A stretch of 49,099 nt of DNA, taken from the NCBI GenBank assembly GCA_905181785.1, contig CAJIZC010000006.1:1-49099 (forward strand), read 5' to 3'. The notes under the pieces are model-generated. The model worked only from the letters and a program-made list of their open reading frames with translations. It did not search any database and was not told the origin of the DNA. A program made the position numbers and the translations under genes. This document shows positions 8,006-15,596 of this stretch, piece after piece (the first letter of the stretch is position 1; each line of letters starts with the position of its first letter). This DNA comes from an uncultured Candidatus Poseidoniales archaeon. Lineage in GTDB: Archaea > Thermoplasmatota > Poseidoniia > Poseidoniales > Poseidoniaceae.

Positions 8006-9412
8006 ATGGCCAAGGATGACGCTGACCCGTTTATCTTGGCAGGAACAGGAGGCGTGACGCTTGGCGAAGCGCGAACCAACCACGAAGGAAGGAAAGCCAT
8101 CCTTTTGTTGCGAGGCTCAGAAGACGCCTCCGAATTCATTGCTCTGGTTGGCACCATGGGCATTCAGATTGTCGAAACGCTGCACCAACCGGGCAATGAA
8201 GACCCTCGCGGCTACTTTGGAAAAGGTCGACTGCAAGACGTTTCTGACGAACTTGCCTCGAGGCCAAAGGGGCATCCGTGGGTTGGTGTGGATCTGGTTT
8301 TGCTTCATACCAACGCCACGCCCCGGCAACTGGTCGGCGTCAGCGACGGCGTCAAGATCGAAGTATGGGACCGCGTTCGCTTGCTTTTGTCGCTGTTCAC
8401 TTCACATGCCGCTTCAATTGAGGCGCGTACGCAGGTTCGAATTGCTCGGCTGCAGTCGGATCGAACCGTGCTGCGGGAACTTGCCAACCGCTCCACAACC
8501 GGCGAGCGAGCGGGTTATGGTGGCGGCGGTATCACGGCTCTGGAAGCTTCAATCGCCAACATCAATCGAGAATTAACGCACCTGAGAAAGCGGCAACAAA
8601 AGCATGCAGGGGCCCAATCCGAGCGCCGCAGACAACGCTCCCGCAGTGGGGCAATGACGGTTGGTTTGGCGGGCTACACAAACGCCGGAAAATCGAGTCT
8701 GTTTCTCAACCTGTCAGGAAAAGAAGTCCTCGTCGAAGACAAGTTGTTTTCAACGCTTGAAACCACACTCGGCCGAATGGAAGCAAGCCCTCGGGTGCTG
8801 CTTGCCGACACGATTGGTTTCATCGATTCACTGCCTTCAGCGACGCTTGACGCCTTTCGAGCAACTCTTGCTGAGGCATTGGAAGCCGATCTTCTCTTGA
8901 TTTTGGCTGATGCGAGCGATCCCCCGATGGAACTCGAACGCAAACTCTTCACTTCTCGCCAAGAAGTCTTTACTCGCTTTTACGGCGAAGAAATCGATGA
9001 CGAATTCCCCTGGCAGCGGGACGCTGACTCGCTTAAGCACCACGTGCTGACCGTCCTCACCAAGGTTGATCAGGCAACTGAGCAACAAGTCGAGGAAGCC
9101 ATAGCCACAGTGGGCGCGCTTGGCTTGCCGGAGCCATATGTCATATCCGCTCACAGCGGCAAGGGGATGCAGGAACTCAAAAATGCAATTCTCTTTCATC
9201 TGTTTGGCCCTCAAGTTGAATTGATTTTGTTGCCCCCATCAGAACACAGCAAGCGGGGCATTGAAGGCTATGTTTCAGACGTGTACGATGCGGGGCTCGT
9301 CACCGAAACGGACCGTCAAGCCGACGGACTGATCGAGATGACCGTTTGGATCCATGAACAAGCCCTCTCGAGGCTTCTGGCCCACTCTGACGGGCGCATT
9401 GAGGTCAAGTAG
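8006..9412 (+). CDS. hflX: GTPase HflX
   Basis: HflX is a ribosome-associated GTPase that splits stalled or stressed ribosomes. The protein (468 residues) has the HflX N-terminal domain, including ETLHQPGNEDPRGYFGKGRL (strand exchange and glycine-rich region), a coiled-coil helical linker (about 150-215), then the G domain. G1 is GYTNAGKS (residues 223-230), G3 is DTIGF, and G4 is TKVD. A C-terminal domain of about 100 residues follows. The start at 8006 has the AACCATG context; 7982 and 7988 are in-frame alternatives. The length is slightly above the bacterial average. Confidence 0.93.
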   Translation: MAKDDADPFILAGTGGVTLGEARTNHEGRKAILLLRGSEDASEFIALVGTMGIQIVETLHQPGNEDPRGYFGKGRLQDVSDELASRPKGHPWVGVDLVLLHTNATPRQLVGVSDGVKIEVWDRVRLLLSLFTSHAASIEARTQVRIARLQSDRTVLRELANRSTTGERAGYGGGGITALEASIANINRELTHLRKRQQKHAGAQSERRRQRSRSGAMTVGLAGYTNAGKSSLFLNLSGKEVLVEDKLFSTLETTLGRMEASPRVLLADTIGFIDSLPSATLDAFRATLAEALEADLLLILADASDPPMELERKLFTSRQEVFTRFYGEEIDDEFPWQRDADSLKHHVLTVLTKVDQATEQQVEEAIATVGALGLPEPYVISAHSGKGMQELKNAILFHLFGPQVELILLPPSEHSKRGIEGYVSDVYDAGLVTETDRQADGLIEMTVWIHEQALSRLLAHSDGRIEVK

Positions 9413-9432
9413 GACCGCTCCATCCCACAACC

Positions 9433-10362
9433 ATGGGCGAAGAGGGAGAAGAGGCGCCCTTTGAACCGGTTGAAGAAAAAGACGACTACCTCGACGAACT
9501 GACAGGTTTACAAGAGCCTCAGTCAGCAATGATGTTCTCGTCATCAGAAGCGGTGTTGACCATTGAGGACCCAAACCTCCATCCGATGGGAAAAGCCATC
9601 GCCGTTTTTGTCATCTTCATTTGCTTGCTCGGGTTTCTCAACGGGCTTGATTACGCCTCAGCCGAGGACGGTCTTGTCCGGCCTGACGAATTTGTCTATC
9701 GGTTATCGTTGAACGCTCCCGATGAATCGGCCACATTCCGCGGTACGGTTTCCGACCACAACGGGGATGCCTTGGTCAACGCTACGGTGTATGTCTCTTG
9801 GGATGAAAATGGAATTTGGAATTATTCAGAAGTGTTCACTGATTCATCCGGTGCCTTTGAGTTTGAACATTTGGATCCGGGCTTGGCTCGCGTCGATATT
9901 ATCGTCGAGCGGGATGGAAAGCGCGACGTGCTTGCCAACAGAGTGCTGCTTTCACCGCCTGCGATGATTGAACCAATTGGTTTTACACAAATCGATTTCA
10001 CAGTGCCTTCAGAGGATGAATTCGCTCAAGCGCCGTGTTCAAACGGGGCTGAATCGTGTGAGATTCGAAACATCGATTTGACCCCGGGCCAAATGGAACA
10101 TCCGCTGATGGACCCTGGAGCAGCAGGCATCTACATCACCGTTGGATTCGGTTTCATGGGTCTTGCTCTGATCGCTGGTGGGTTCACCATCTGGGCGCTG
10201 AAGAGCGGTTCATTGCTCGTGCTGAGAACGGCAGCAGCCCTGTCCTTTTTCGGCATGGGCCACTATTACTCAGCCTGCTTGTTCGGCCTTGTTGCCTTCG
10301 GTCTAACCTTTGCAGTTCCACGCCCAAGGATCATCCTCACCGACCCTCGGCACGATGCCTAA
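9433..10362 (+). CDS. Membrane protein with carboxypeptidase-regulatory-like domain
   Basis: This 309-residue protein has an acidic N-terminal tail (residues 1-50), a membrane segment (about 54-72), an outer beta-sandwich domain (about 98-185), and a pair of C-terminal hydrophobic segments (about 233-257 and 264-296). The outer domain has the pattern ATFRGTVSDHNGDALVNATV followed by a Ser-Gly-Ala-Phe-Glu-Phe turn and a Leu-Asp-Pro-Gly turn. These are typical of the carboxypeptidase regulatory-like (CarboxypepD_reg) fold found in many surface proteins. Enzyme activity is not expected. The gene starts 20 nt after hflX with an AACCATG context. Confidence 0.7.
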   Translation: MGEEGEEAPFEPVEEKDDYLDELTGLQEPQSAMMFSSSEAVLTIEDPNLHPMGKAIAVFVIFICLLGFLNGLDYASAEDGLVRPDEFVYRLSLNAPDESATFRGTVSDHNGDALVNATVYVSWDENGIWNYSEVFTDSSGAFEFEHLDPGLARVDIIVERDGKRDVLANRVLLSPPAMIEPIGFTQIDFTVPSEDEFAQAPCSNGAESCEIRNIDLTPGQMEHPLMDPGAAGIYITVGFGFMGLALIAGGFTIWALKSGSLLVLRTAAALSFFGMGHYYSACLFGLVAFGLTFAVPRPRIILTDPRHDA

Positions 10363-10423
10363 CATCGCTTCTTCGACGCAAGTCGACCGTCCAAGTTAAG
10401 GCGACGCAGCATCACAGCCAACC

Positions 10424-11503
10424 ATGGACCTCCTCGCCTCTACGTGGATGACCCGTTCGCTCGGTGAAGCGGTTGCGTCCGTCGCTTTAGAAGCGGATGG
10501 CTCCGTCATTGTCGGGGGCTGGGATGGGGCGCTCAAACGCTGGAACAACCAGGGTGATTTGCTCTGGGCGACCAAACTCAACGATCGCGTCAATGAAGTC
10601 CAACGTCACGAAGATTGCTTGGTGGCAACCGCTGGCCTCCATGTTGTCTGCCTTGACCACGAGACTGGAGAAACACGTTGGTCACACGCTCTTGAAGGAA
10701 GTGCAGACGCTGTACTCATTCAGGGTGGCATTGTCTATGCCGTATCTTCCGTCTATGACATCGAGCATAATGACTTCATTGAATCAGCCGTTTGGTGCTA
10801 CGACCTTGACGGAGCAGAACGCTGGGTTCAACGCATGGACGAACGCCCTTGGACCATCATGTCATGCGAAGGCCAAGTGTGGCTTGGCCTTGGCCGGCCG
10901 AAGTGTGGTTTGGCCAAAGTAAATCCAGATGGAAGCATCCTTCACCTCCCGGGTCCCGTCGACTCCCCCGTGACCAGCGGTGCGTTCAACTCAACCAAAC
11001 TCTTGTTTGGCCACGCCGACGGAACGGTTTCCGACCGCTCTTCCAACGTTGTTCATGCCCTTCCAAGCGGCGTCGATTCTCTTGTGTGCCTCGAAAACGG
11101 GGCCGTTGTCGCTGAAGAAACGGGCGATCTTCATGCCTTTGCCAAGGGTGGAAAATCCATGTGGACACAGAAAGGGGATGCTATTGAATCGCATTGCGAT
11201 GGCTTCGAAGTCAACGGTAAACCCACCCACTGGATCGCCCGCTGGTCTGGCGTCAGTGGAACGCTTGTCGTCGCCGATCAGAGCAACGGAGCAACCCTTG
11301 CTGAAGCCCTCTCTTTGCATGTTAGATTTCTCAAATCCGCTGGTAATCGCGTGATAGCAGGGTGTGAAAACGGGGATGTTCACGTCTGGGAAATGGCTGT
11401 GCTTGAACGGCGAATGTCGGCCAAAAAGAGCGACGCTCATGCACCCGAAAACCCAAGGAAATCGGCATTACAAGATAAGCTTCGAAAGTTACGAGAACGC
11501 TGA
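10424..11503 (+). CDS. PQQ/WD-type beta-propeller protein
   Basis: This 359-residue protein has repeated units of about 40 residues that look like propeller blades: GSVIVGGWDGALKRWNNQG, LVATAGLHVVCLDHETGETR, LFGHADGTVSDRS, AVVAEETGDLHAF and AGCENGDVHVW. This places it with the quinoprotein/WD40-like propellers. No signal peptide or membrane segment is seen, so it is likely cytoplasmic and a scaffold rather than a dehydrogenase. The last 40 residues are charged and Lys/Arg-rich, ending in a helix. The ATG has the AACCATG context and a TATA-like AGTTAAGG lies about 23-30 nt upstream. Confidence 0.7.
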   Translation: MDLLASTWMTRSLGEAVASVALEADGSVIVGGWDGALKRWNNQGDLLWATKLNDRVNEVQRHEDCLVATAGLHVVCLDHETGETRWSHALEGSADAVLIQGGIVYAVSSVYDIEHNDFIESAVWCYDLDGAERWVQRMDERPWTIMSCEGQVWLGLGRPKCGLAKVNPDGSILHLPGPVDSPVTSGAFNSTKLLFGHADGTVSDRSSNVVHALPSGVDSLVCLENGAVVAEETGDLHAFAKGGKSMWTQKGDAIESHCDGFEVNGKPTHWIARWSGVSGTLVVADQSNGATLAEALSLHVRFLKSAGNRVIAGCENGDVHVWEMAVLERRMSAKKSDAHAPENPRKSALQDKLRKLRER

Positions 11504-11540
11504 GGGTGACCTTCAAATACCCTCAAATCATAAAGGGTTC

Positions 11541-11846
11541 ATGGAAAAAGCAACCATACCAGCCACAGAAGAAAACTTACAATTGGAAATTGACGACCAT
11601 CCCATGGCCACCCCGCGCCCAACTCAATTGTCCGAGCCGCACCCTGTCATCGTCGATGGCATCATTGGCACAGCAGCCGTCGGTTCAATGGGGGGCTACA
11701 GCACGAGGCTTTCGATTCAACTTGAAGCAGAGCATCCCGATTTTGGTGTTGATTTCGGCACCAAATACTTCCGGTTCTTGGAACCAGGCGTCGTTGAATG
11801 GGGCCATTATGGAAAACGCTTCACGGTTTTGAAAATAGTTGATTGA
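11541..11846 (+). CDS. Small protein of unknown function
   Basis: This 101-residue protein follows the propeller gene by 37 nt on the same strand. The C-terminal two thirds look like a compact beta-rich fold (VIVDGIIGTAAVGSMGGYST, then alternating hydrophobic strands ending FTVLKIVD). The N-terminal 25 residues look disordered. I recognise no family. A second possible start is the Met codon at 11604. It may be co-transcribed with the propeller gene. It converges with the polyprenol-kinase-like gene two bases away. Confidence 0.55.
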   Translation: MEKATIPATEENLQLEIDDHPMATPRPTQLSEPHPVIVDGIIGTAAVGSMGGYSTRLSIQLEAEHPDFGVDFGTKYFRFLEPGVVEWGHYGKRFTVLKIVD

Positions 11847-11848
11847 GC

Positions 11849-12529
11849 CTACAGAGGCCCGACGCTAAGGCCCAGCAGCAGCACGAGACTCGAGGCAACA
11901 ACGATCAGCACGTTGTCATCGATTGGTCCGAATTCATACCGCTCGACAAACGAAGCAACTGCGCCCGCAAGAACGCCCCACAGCGGAAGAGCGGGGCTTA
12001 ACGAGGCGCCGATGATGTAACCTGCCGGTAAGCAAACAACCGCCATGCCTAAATTCCCCCATGCGCTTTTTGTCCGTCGAGCAAACAGCTTGTTTCGAAT
12101 AATGCCAGTCACGCCATCGCCAAAGGCCATGAAGAACGCAGGAAGCACAGCCAGCCATGGTTCATCCGAATACGTCCACAAAGCGTAGACAGAAAGCCCA
12201 AGCATCAGGGAAAAAGTTGCGTCGTTCATGTTTTGTTTGGTTTGCATCCACCAAAGCCGTCGATCAAGAAGGTGCGTGCTCGCCAAGATCGCAGCACCGA
12301 TCAACCCTCCAAGGAGGGGCCACAACGGGTCTGTGAACACCAAGGGGGATGCAACAATTGGAACGCCTCCAGCAAGCATGTGAGCGATTTTTCTGTTGTA
12401 ATACACGGCGACCATGTCTTCGCAACCCTTGTTCATGAAGTAAGCGTGAAGCGGCTTGATGGCCATCACGATGGCCGCCGACCAAACACCAAGCCCGATA
12501 AACCACCAAACGTCCGTCATGACGACCAT
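11849..12529 (-). CDS. Dolichol/phytol kinase-like membrane protein (CTP-dependent type)
   Basis: This 226-residue protein has about seven membrane segments and the motifs of the dolichol kinase / phytol kinase / phosphatidate cytidylyltransferase superfamily. These are YNRKIAHMLAGG near residue 44, FMAFGDGVTGIIRNKL near residue 135, KSAWGNLGM, and a late VERYEFGPIDDNV motif. Family members phosphorylate polyprenols or phytol with CTP at the membrane. In an archaeon a role in recycling isoprenoid alcohols or in lipid synthesis is likely, but the substrate cannot be told. The start at 12529 has an ACCATG context; a second Met is at 12520. It lies head to head with the SDR gene. Confidence 0.78.
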   Translation of the reverse strand: MVVMTDVWWFIGLGVWSAAIVMAIKPLHAYFMNKGCEDMVAVYYNRKIAHMLAGGVPIVASPLVFTDPLWPLLGGLIGAAILASTHLLDRRLWWMQTKQNMNDATFSLMLGLSVYALWTYSDEPWLAVLPAFFMAFGDGVTGIIRNKLFARRTKSAWGNLGMAVVCLPAGYIIGASLSPALPLWGVLAGAVASFVERYEFGPIDDNVLIVVASSLVLLLGLSVGPL

Positions 12530-12627
12530 GGTCCGTGCTTCAGCAGATTGCGTTTAGGTCTGCTGATTCTTATGCGGAAGAAGGCGTCGTTTGTTCACCG
12601 ATGCCTTTCATCCATCCCAAACAGAAG

Positions 12628-12634
12628 TATAAAT
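12628..12634 (+). promoter_or_regulatory. TATA box of the SDR-Rieske pair
   Basis: The sequence AAGTATAAATGC is centred about 26 nt before the ATG at 12657. This is the classical spacing for a leaderless archaeal transcript; no ribosome binding site precedes this ATG. Confidence 0.65.
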
Positions 12635-12656
12635 GCTCAACTGAGAACTTGAGCCT

Positions 12657-13388
12657 ATGACAGCGTCCTATCTCATCGTTGGAGCAAGCAGCGATATCGC
12701 CCTCCTTCTCGGTCAACACCTCATTGACGACGGTCATTCAGTGACTCTTTTGGCACGAGATCATACCCGATGCGCAACCCTCGAACAACAAGGGGCGCAT
12801 GTCATTCAGGGCGACGCTCTTGATTCAGAAGCCGTAGGTCTAGCCGTTCAAACTGCAAAAGACAACGGAGAAGGTTCCATTGCAGGCGTCGCTCATTTGG
12901 TTGGCTCTTTGCTGATTCGCCCACCACACGCCGTAAAACTGGATGCGTTCAACGAAGTAATCCACACAAACCTTTCCAGTGCCTTTCTCACGCTATCCAC
13001 CGCTTGCAAGACAATGCTGCGAAGTGGCGGTGGTCGTTTGGTCTTCACATCAAGCGTTGCAGCGTCCCTCGGTCTCGTGAATCACGAAGCGATTGCTGCA
13101 GCAAAGGGCGGCATAGAGTCGATGGTTCGAACCGCAGCCGCCACCTACAGCCAACGCGGCATCCGCATCAACGCCGTCGCTCCCGGGCTGACAGAAACCA
13201 GGCTTGCAGAAACAATTCTCAAATCCGATGCCATGAAAGAAGCGGCGATTGGCATGATTCCAATCAAACGGATCAACCAGCCAGATGAAATCGCATCAAC
13301 GATGTATTGGCTATTAACCGGCGCACCAGACAACCTGACAGGCCAAGTGTTCCACCTTGACGGTGGCATGGCAAACGTACGAGTATGA
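12657..13388 (+). CDS. Short-chain dehydrogenase/reductase with altered catalytic motif
   Basis: This 243-residue protein has the classical SDR layout. It has an N-terminal Rossmann motif (YLIVGASSDIALLLG, a variant of TGxxxGIG), a central Asn (HTNLSSAF) and the Ser pair FTSS (131-133). It ends with the Pro-Gly (VAPGLTET) and Leu-Asp-Gly-Gly motifs of 3-oxoacyl-ACP reductase-type members. The active-site Tyr-x-x-x-Lys reads Ile-Ala-Ala-Ala-Lys here (146-150), so the catalytic Tyr is missing while Lys150 stays. It may bind NAD(P)H without classical activity or use another acid. The gene is transcribed from a TATA box at 12628. It is followed by the Rieske gene, whose start lies 10 nt after its stop, so the two form an operon. 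Confidence 0.82.
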   Translation: MTASYLIVGASSDIALLLGQHLIDDGHSVTLLARDHTRCATLEQQGAHVIQGDALDSEAVGLAVQTAKDNGEGSIAGVAHLVGSLLIRPPHAVKLDAFNEVIHTNLSSAFLTLSTACKTMLRSGGGRLVFTSSVAASLGLVNHEAIAAAKGGIESMVRTAAATYSQRGIRINAVAPGLTETRLAETILKSDAMKEAAIGMIPIKRINQPDEIASTMYWLLTGAPDNLTGQVFHLDGGMANVRV

Positions 13389-13398
13389 GGTGAAAGAA

Positions 13399-13764
13399 AT
13401 GGTATGGAAGAACGCGATTAAAACCAAGAAACTCAAACCAGGTAAAACCAAGATGGTGACCATCGGGCTGAAAACCCTCATGGTTGGTAACATCGAAGAC
13501 GAGTACATTGCCACGGAAGGGCTGTGCCGACACATGCGTTGGCCGCTTGCCTACGGTGGGAAAATCAAGGACGGTTGCATCCGATGCCCGCTTCATCAGA
13601 CGACGCACAAACTCGACGATGGCGAATTGGTTGAATGGTCGCCGTTCCCTATTTTCCCAGCTTATGGAAAACTTCTCGGTAAGATGTCGAAGAAAAAAGA
13701 CCTCCACATCTACCCAACCCGCATCGAGGGCGAATACCTACAAGTCGAAATCAAGGGCAAGTGA
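13399..13764 (+). CDS. Rieske-type [2Fe-2S] protein
   Basis: This 121-residue soluble Rieske ferredoxin carries the cluster-binding pattern Cys43-x-His45, then 17 residues, Cys63-x-x-His66 (CRH and CPLH). A further Cys at residue 60 may be structural. There is no membrane anchor or signal peptide. Such proteins pass electrons to oxygenases or reductases. A GAGGTGA ribosome binding site overlapping the SDR stop codon sets the start at 13399 and shows translational coupling. Pairing with the SDR suggests that the two act in one redox pathway. Confidence 0.88.
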   Translation: MVWKNAIKTKKLKPGKTKMVTIGLKTLMVGNIEDEYIATEGLCRHMRWPLAYGGKIKDGCIRCPLHQTTHKLDDGELVEWSPFPIFPAYGKLLGKMSKKKDLHIYPTRIEGEYLQVEIKGK

Positions 13765-13770
13765 AGTCAA

Positions 13771-15366
13771 TCAAATTTTCAGGTTTGCTTGGCGCGCCAA
13801 GAGAACGATGCGCATGCTGTGCTCAACCATAGCAGCGTTTGCCCATGCCTGATCCAAGTCGCGACCGACGGCGTATGCACCTCTTCCACGAACCACAACG
13901 CATCGCATGCCACCTTGTTGAAGTGCTTCTGCGATTTGTCGCAAGAAATCATCAGGGTTTGCGTCGTCAGGGTCAACGATGACAATTTTGCCAATGTTGC
14001 GCTTGCCAACATCGTCGATAGGTGCAACGACGACAAGGTCCTTCTCGCAACTTGCAGCGGTCGTGAAAGCGCCATGCGAATGAATCACTGCGGCGGGTCC
14101 ACCTGTGGCTAAACTTGCGGAAGCAAGCACCACTTCGAGGGTTCGCCAATCATCGGGTGCGAACTGAGGCGCATCCCCGCCAAGCGGAGCAGCGCACAAA
14201 CCACGTTCGTCCAATCGTGGCAACATGGTCATGTTGCGTGTCGAAATCATAACGCCTGGTTGATCGGGGTGCAGCATTGCAATGGTACCCATCGTTGCGC
14301 GAATCAGTTGTTCTCGGTCAAGTTGACGCGCAAGGCGAGCAAAATCTCCGACGATATGCGCTCCAATCACCATGTCCGGGAGGACAATAGGTGGCATTGG
14401 AGGCGTTTCCAATTCTTCGATTACTTCAGCAGCACCAGCCATGGATTGACGCAAGCGTGCCACCTCGGCAGACAGTCGCGCAACTTCAGCTTCTGCGGCG
14501 TCGGTGCGCGAAGAACCACCCTCGGGCGAACCGATTGGCATGTTCACGGTCTTTGTTTCTGGCATTTGCTGCATAATGTCGGGAACATCGTGTTCTTCCT
14601 CCGCTTCAGCAGGTGGCTCGGAAACAGCAGTGACGCTCGGCGGTGGGCCAGATGGCGAGGATGGTGGTGGGCCAGATGGCGATGATGGCGGTGGGCCAGA
14701 TGGCGATGATGGCGGTGGGCCAGATGGCGAGGATGGCGGTGGGCCAGATGGCGATTCCGCAGGTGCCTCTTCGTCCTGCTCAGCCAGATCATCTGCCGGT
14801 TCTTCAGCTGGAGGGTTTGCAGGAGGGGCTGATGGAGGGCTGGAAGGGGATTCACTTGGCGGTGGGCCGCTCGGTGAAGAGGGGAGCGTACTTTCTGCTG
14901 CCTCTTCCACTGCGCTTTCTTCCTGGTCTGGTGCAGCATCGGCTGAAGGGCCGCTTGGCGGGCCTGATGGCGGACTGGAGGGGGCCTTAGATGGAGGACC
15001 GCTTGGTGGGCCGCTTGGCGGGCCTGATGGTGGACTTGAGGGTGCTTTGGATGGAGGACCGCTTGGTGGGCCGCTCGGCGGGCCTGATGGTGAACCAGAA
15101 GGCGCATCGGAGGCAAGATCGGGAATGACTTCCTCTTCAGGAGACTCCGCTTCCACTGGGGCCTCTACGGGTTCTGGCGTTGCTTGAGGGGCTTCCTCTG
15201 CTTCGGAAGCCTCAACGGGTTCATTTTCAACTTCCAAAGCCATTTCTTCTTCTGGTGCGACTTGAAGTCCACTCACATCACCAAAAGCAGCATCGAGCAT
15301 GTTGCCGACCTTTGCTAACTTTTCGTCATCGCGTGTCTGTTCAACAGATGTTTTTTTTCCCGGCAT
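13771..15366 (-). CDS. Pro-rich protein with C-terminal class II aldolase/adducin-like domain
   Basis: This 531-residue protein has two parts. Residues about 1-310 are acidic and low in complexity. They include two tandem repeat arrays of Ser, Gly and Pro (units SGPPPSSP and a 20-residue Ser-Gly-Pro-Pro unit) and end in a predicted coiled coil (about 288-310). Residues about 325-531 match the class II aldolase/adducin fold. The His429-Ser-His431 pair fits two zinc ligands, and the end VGRDLDQAW with the following helix matches the family. The third ligand, normally in an Asn-His-Gly motif, is Arg495 (RGRG). A normal aldolase reaction is therefore doubtful; a structural or binding role, as in adducin, is possible. 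No signal peptide is seen. The gene shares its upstream region with tRNA-Asp. Confidence 0.72.
   Translation of the reverse strand: MPGKKTSVEQTRDDEKLAKVGNMLDAAFGDVSGLQVAPEEEMALEVENEPVEASEAEEAPQATPEPVEAPVEAESPEEEVIPDLASDAPSGSPSGPPSGPPSGPPSKAPSSPPSGPPSGPPSGPPSKAPSSPPSGPPSGPSADAAPDQEESAVEEAAESTLPSSPSGPPPSESPSSPPSAPPANPPAEEPADDLAEQDEEAPAESPSGPPPSSPSGPPPSSPSGPPPSSPSGPPPSSPSGPPPSVTAVSEPPAEAEEEHDVPDIMQQMPETKTVNMPIGSPEGGSSRTDAAEAEVARLSAEVARLRQSMAGAAEVIEELETPPMPPIVLPDMVIGAHIVGDFARLARQLDREQLIRATMGTIAMLHPDQPGVMISTRNMTMLPRLDERGLCAAPLGGDAPQFAPDDWRTLEVVLASASLATGGPAAVIHSHGAFTTAASCEKDLVVVAPIDDVGKRNIGKIVIVDPDDANPDDFLRQIAEALQQGGMRCVVVRGRGAYAVGRDLDQAWANAAMVEHSMRIVLLARQANLKI
14642..14755 (-). repeat. 24-bp coding tandem repeat, four full units and one partial
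   Basis: The units start at 14642, 14666, 14690, 14714 and 14738 (partial). They are almost identical, differing mainly by GAGGAT versus GATGAT and one final base. They encode SGPPPSSP. The near identity suggests recent expansion or homogenisation and a site of likely length variation between strains. Confidence 0.9.
14949..15094 (-). repeat. 60-bp coding tandem repeat, two full units and one partial
   Basis: The period is 60 bp (14951-15010, 15011-15070, then partial), with only a few base differences between units. It encodes a 20-residue unit built from Ser-Gly-Pro-Pro repeats followed by Ser-Lys-Ala-Pro-Ser-Ser-Pro-Pro. It is separate from the 24-bp array 200 bp away. Confidence 0.85.
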
Positions 15367-15398
15367 GGAGAACTCCCCATTCGGGCCACACGGCGCGG

Positions 15399-15406
15399 CT
15401 TAAATA
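15399..15406. promoter_or_regulatory. Near-palindromic TATA box between tRNA-Asp and the aldolase-fold gene
   Basis: CGGCTTAAATAGCCG (15396-15410) has palindromic flanks (CGGCT and AGCCG) around TAAAT. It reads as a TATA box on both strands. It lies about 30 nt upstream of the tRNA-Asp gene on the plus strand and about 35 nt upstream of the ATG at 15366 on the minus strand. Confidence 0.5.
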
Positions 15407-15434
15407 GCCGTTCCGTAACGGAGGGTTTGCATAA

Positions 15435-15509
15435 GCCCGCTTGGTGTAGAGGTTATCATGCAGGATTGTCATTCCTGCGACCCGGGTTCAATTCCCGGAG
15501 TGGGCGCCA
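15435..15509 (+). tRNA. tRNA-Asp (GTC), CCA encoded
   Basis: A full cloverleaf can be drawn. The acceptor stem is GCCCGCT with AGTGGGC. The anticodon stem CAGGA/TCCTG holds the loop TTGTCAT, giving anticodon GTC. The T stem CCGGG/CCCGG holds the loop TTCAATT. The discriminator base is G, as usual for tRNA-Asp, and CCA follows directly in the DNA (15507-15509). The D stem is weak (GTGT with TCAT) and the variable loop is four bases. There is no intron. Confidence 0.95.
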
Positions 15510-15515
15510 CACTTC

Positions 15516-15544
15516 CCCGATGGAGGCCCATCGGGTACGTTTTT
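15516..15544 (+). terminator. Hairpin terminator after tRNA-Asp
   Basis: CCCGATGG (15516-15523) and CCATCGGG (15528-15535) form a perfect 8-bp stem with the loop AGGC. A run of five T follows (15540-15544). It lies seven bases after the tRNA. Confidence 0.7.
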
Positions 15545-15569
15545 ATGCCATTTGGCCTAAACAGTTCTT

Positions 15570-15577
15570 GATATACT
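15570..15577 (+). promoter_or_regulatory. TATA box of the DUF523-DUF1722 gene
   Basis: GATATACT is centred about 24 nt before the ATG at 15597, consistent with a leaderless transcript starting at that ATG. No ribosome binding site is present. Confidence 0.5.
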
Positions 15578-15596
15578 GACGCCCAGCCATTCATGC

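Noticed and set aside
14504-15187. A long plus-strand open frame rich in Gly and Asp opposite the Pro-rich gene
   Set aside because: It is the reverse reading of the Ser-Gly-Pro repeats; the minus-strand frame continues into a recognisable aldolase-fold domain, and this one has no domain.
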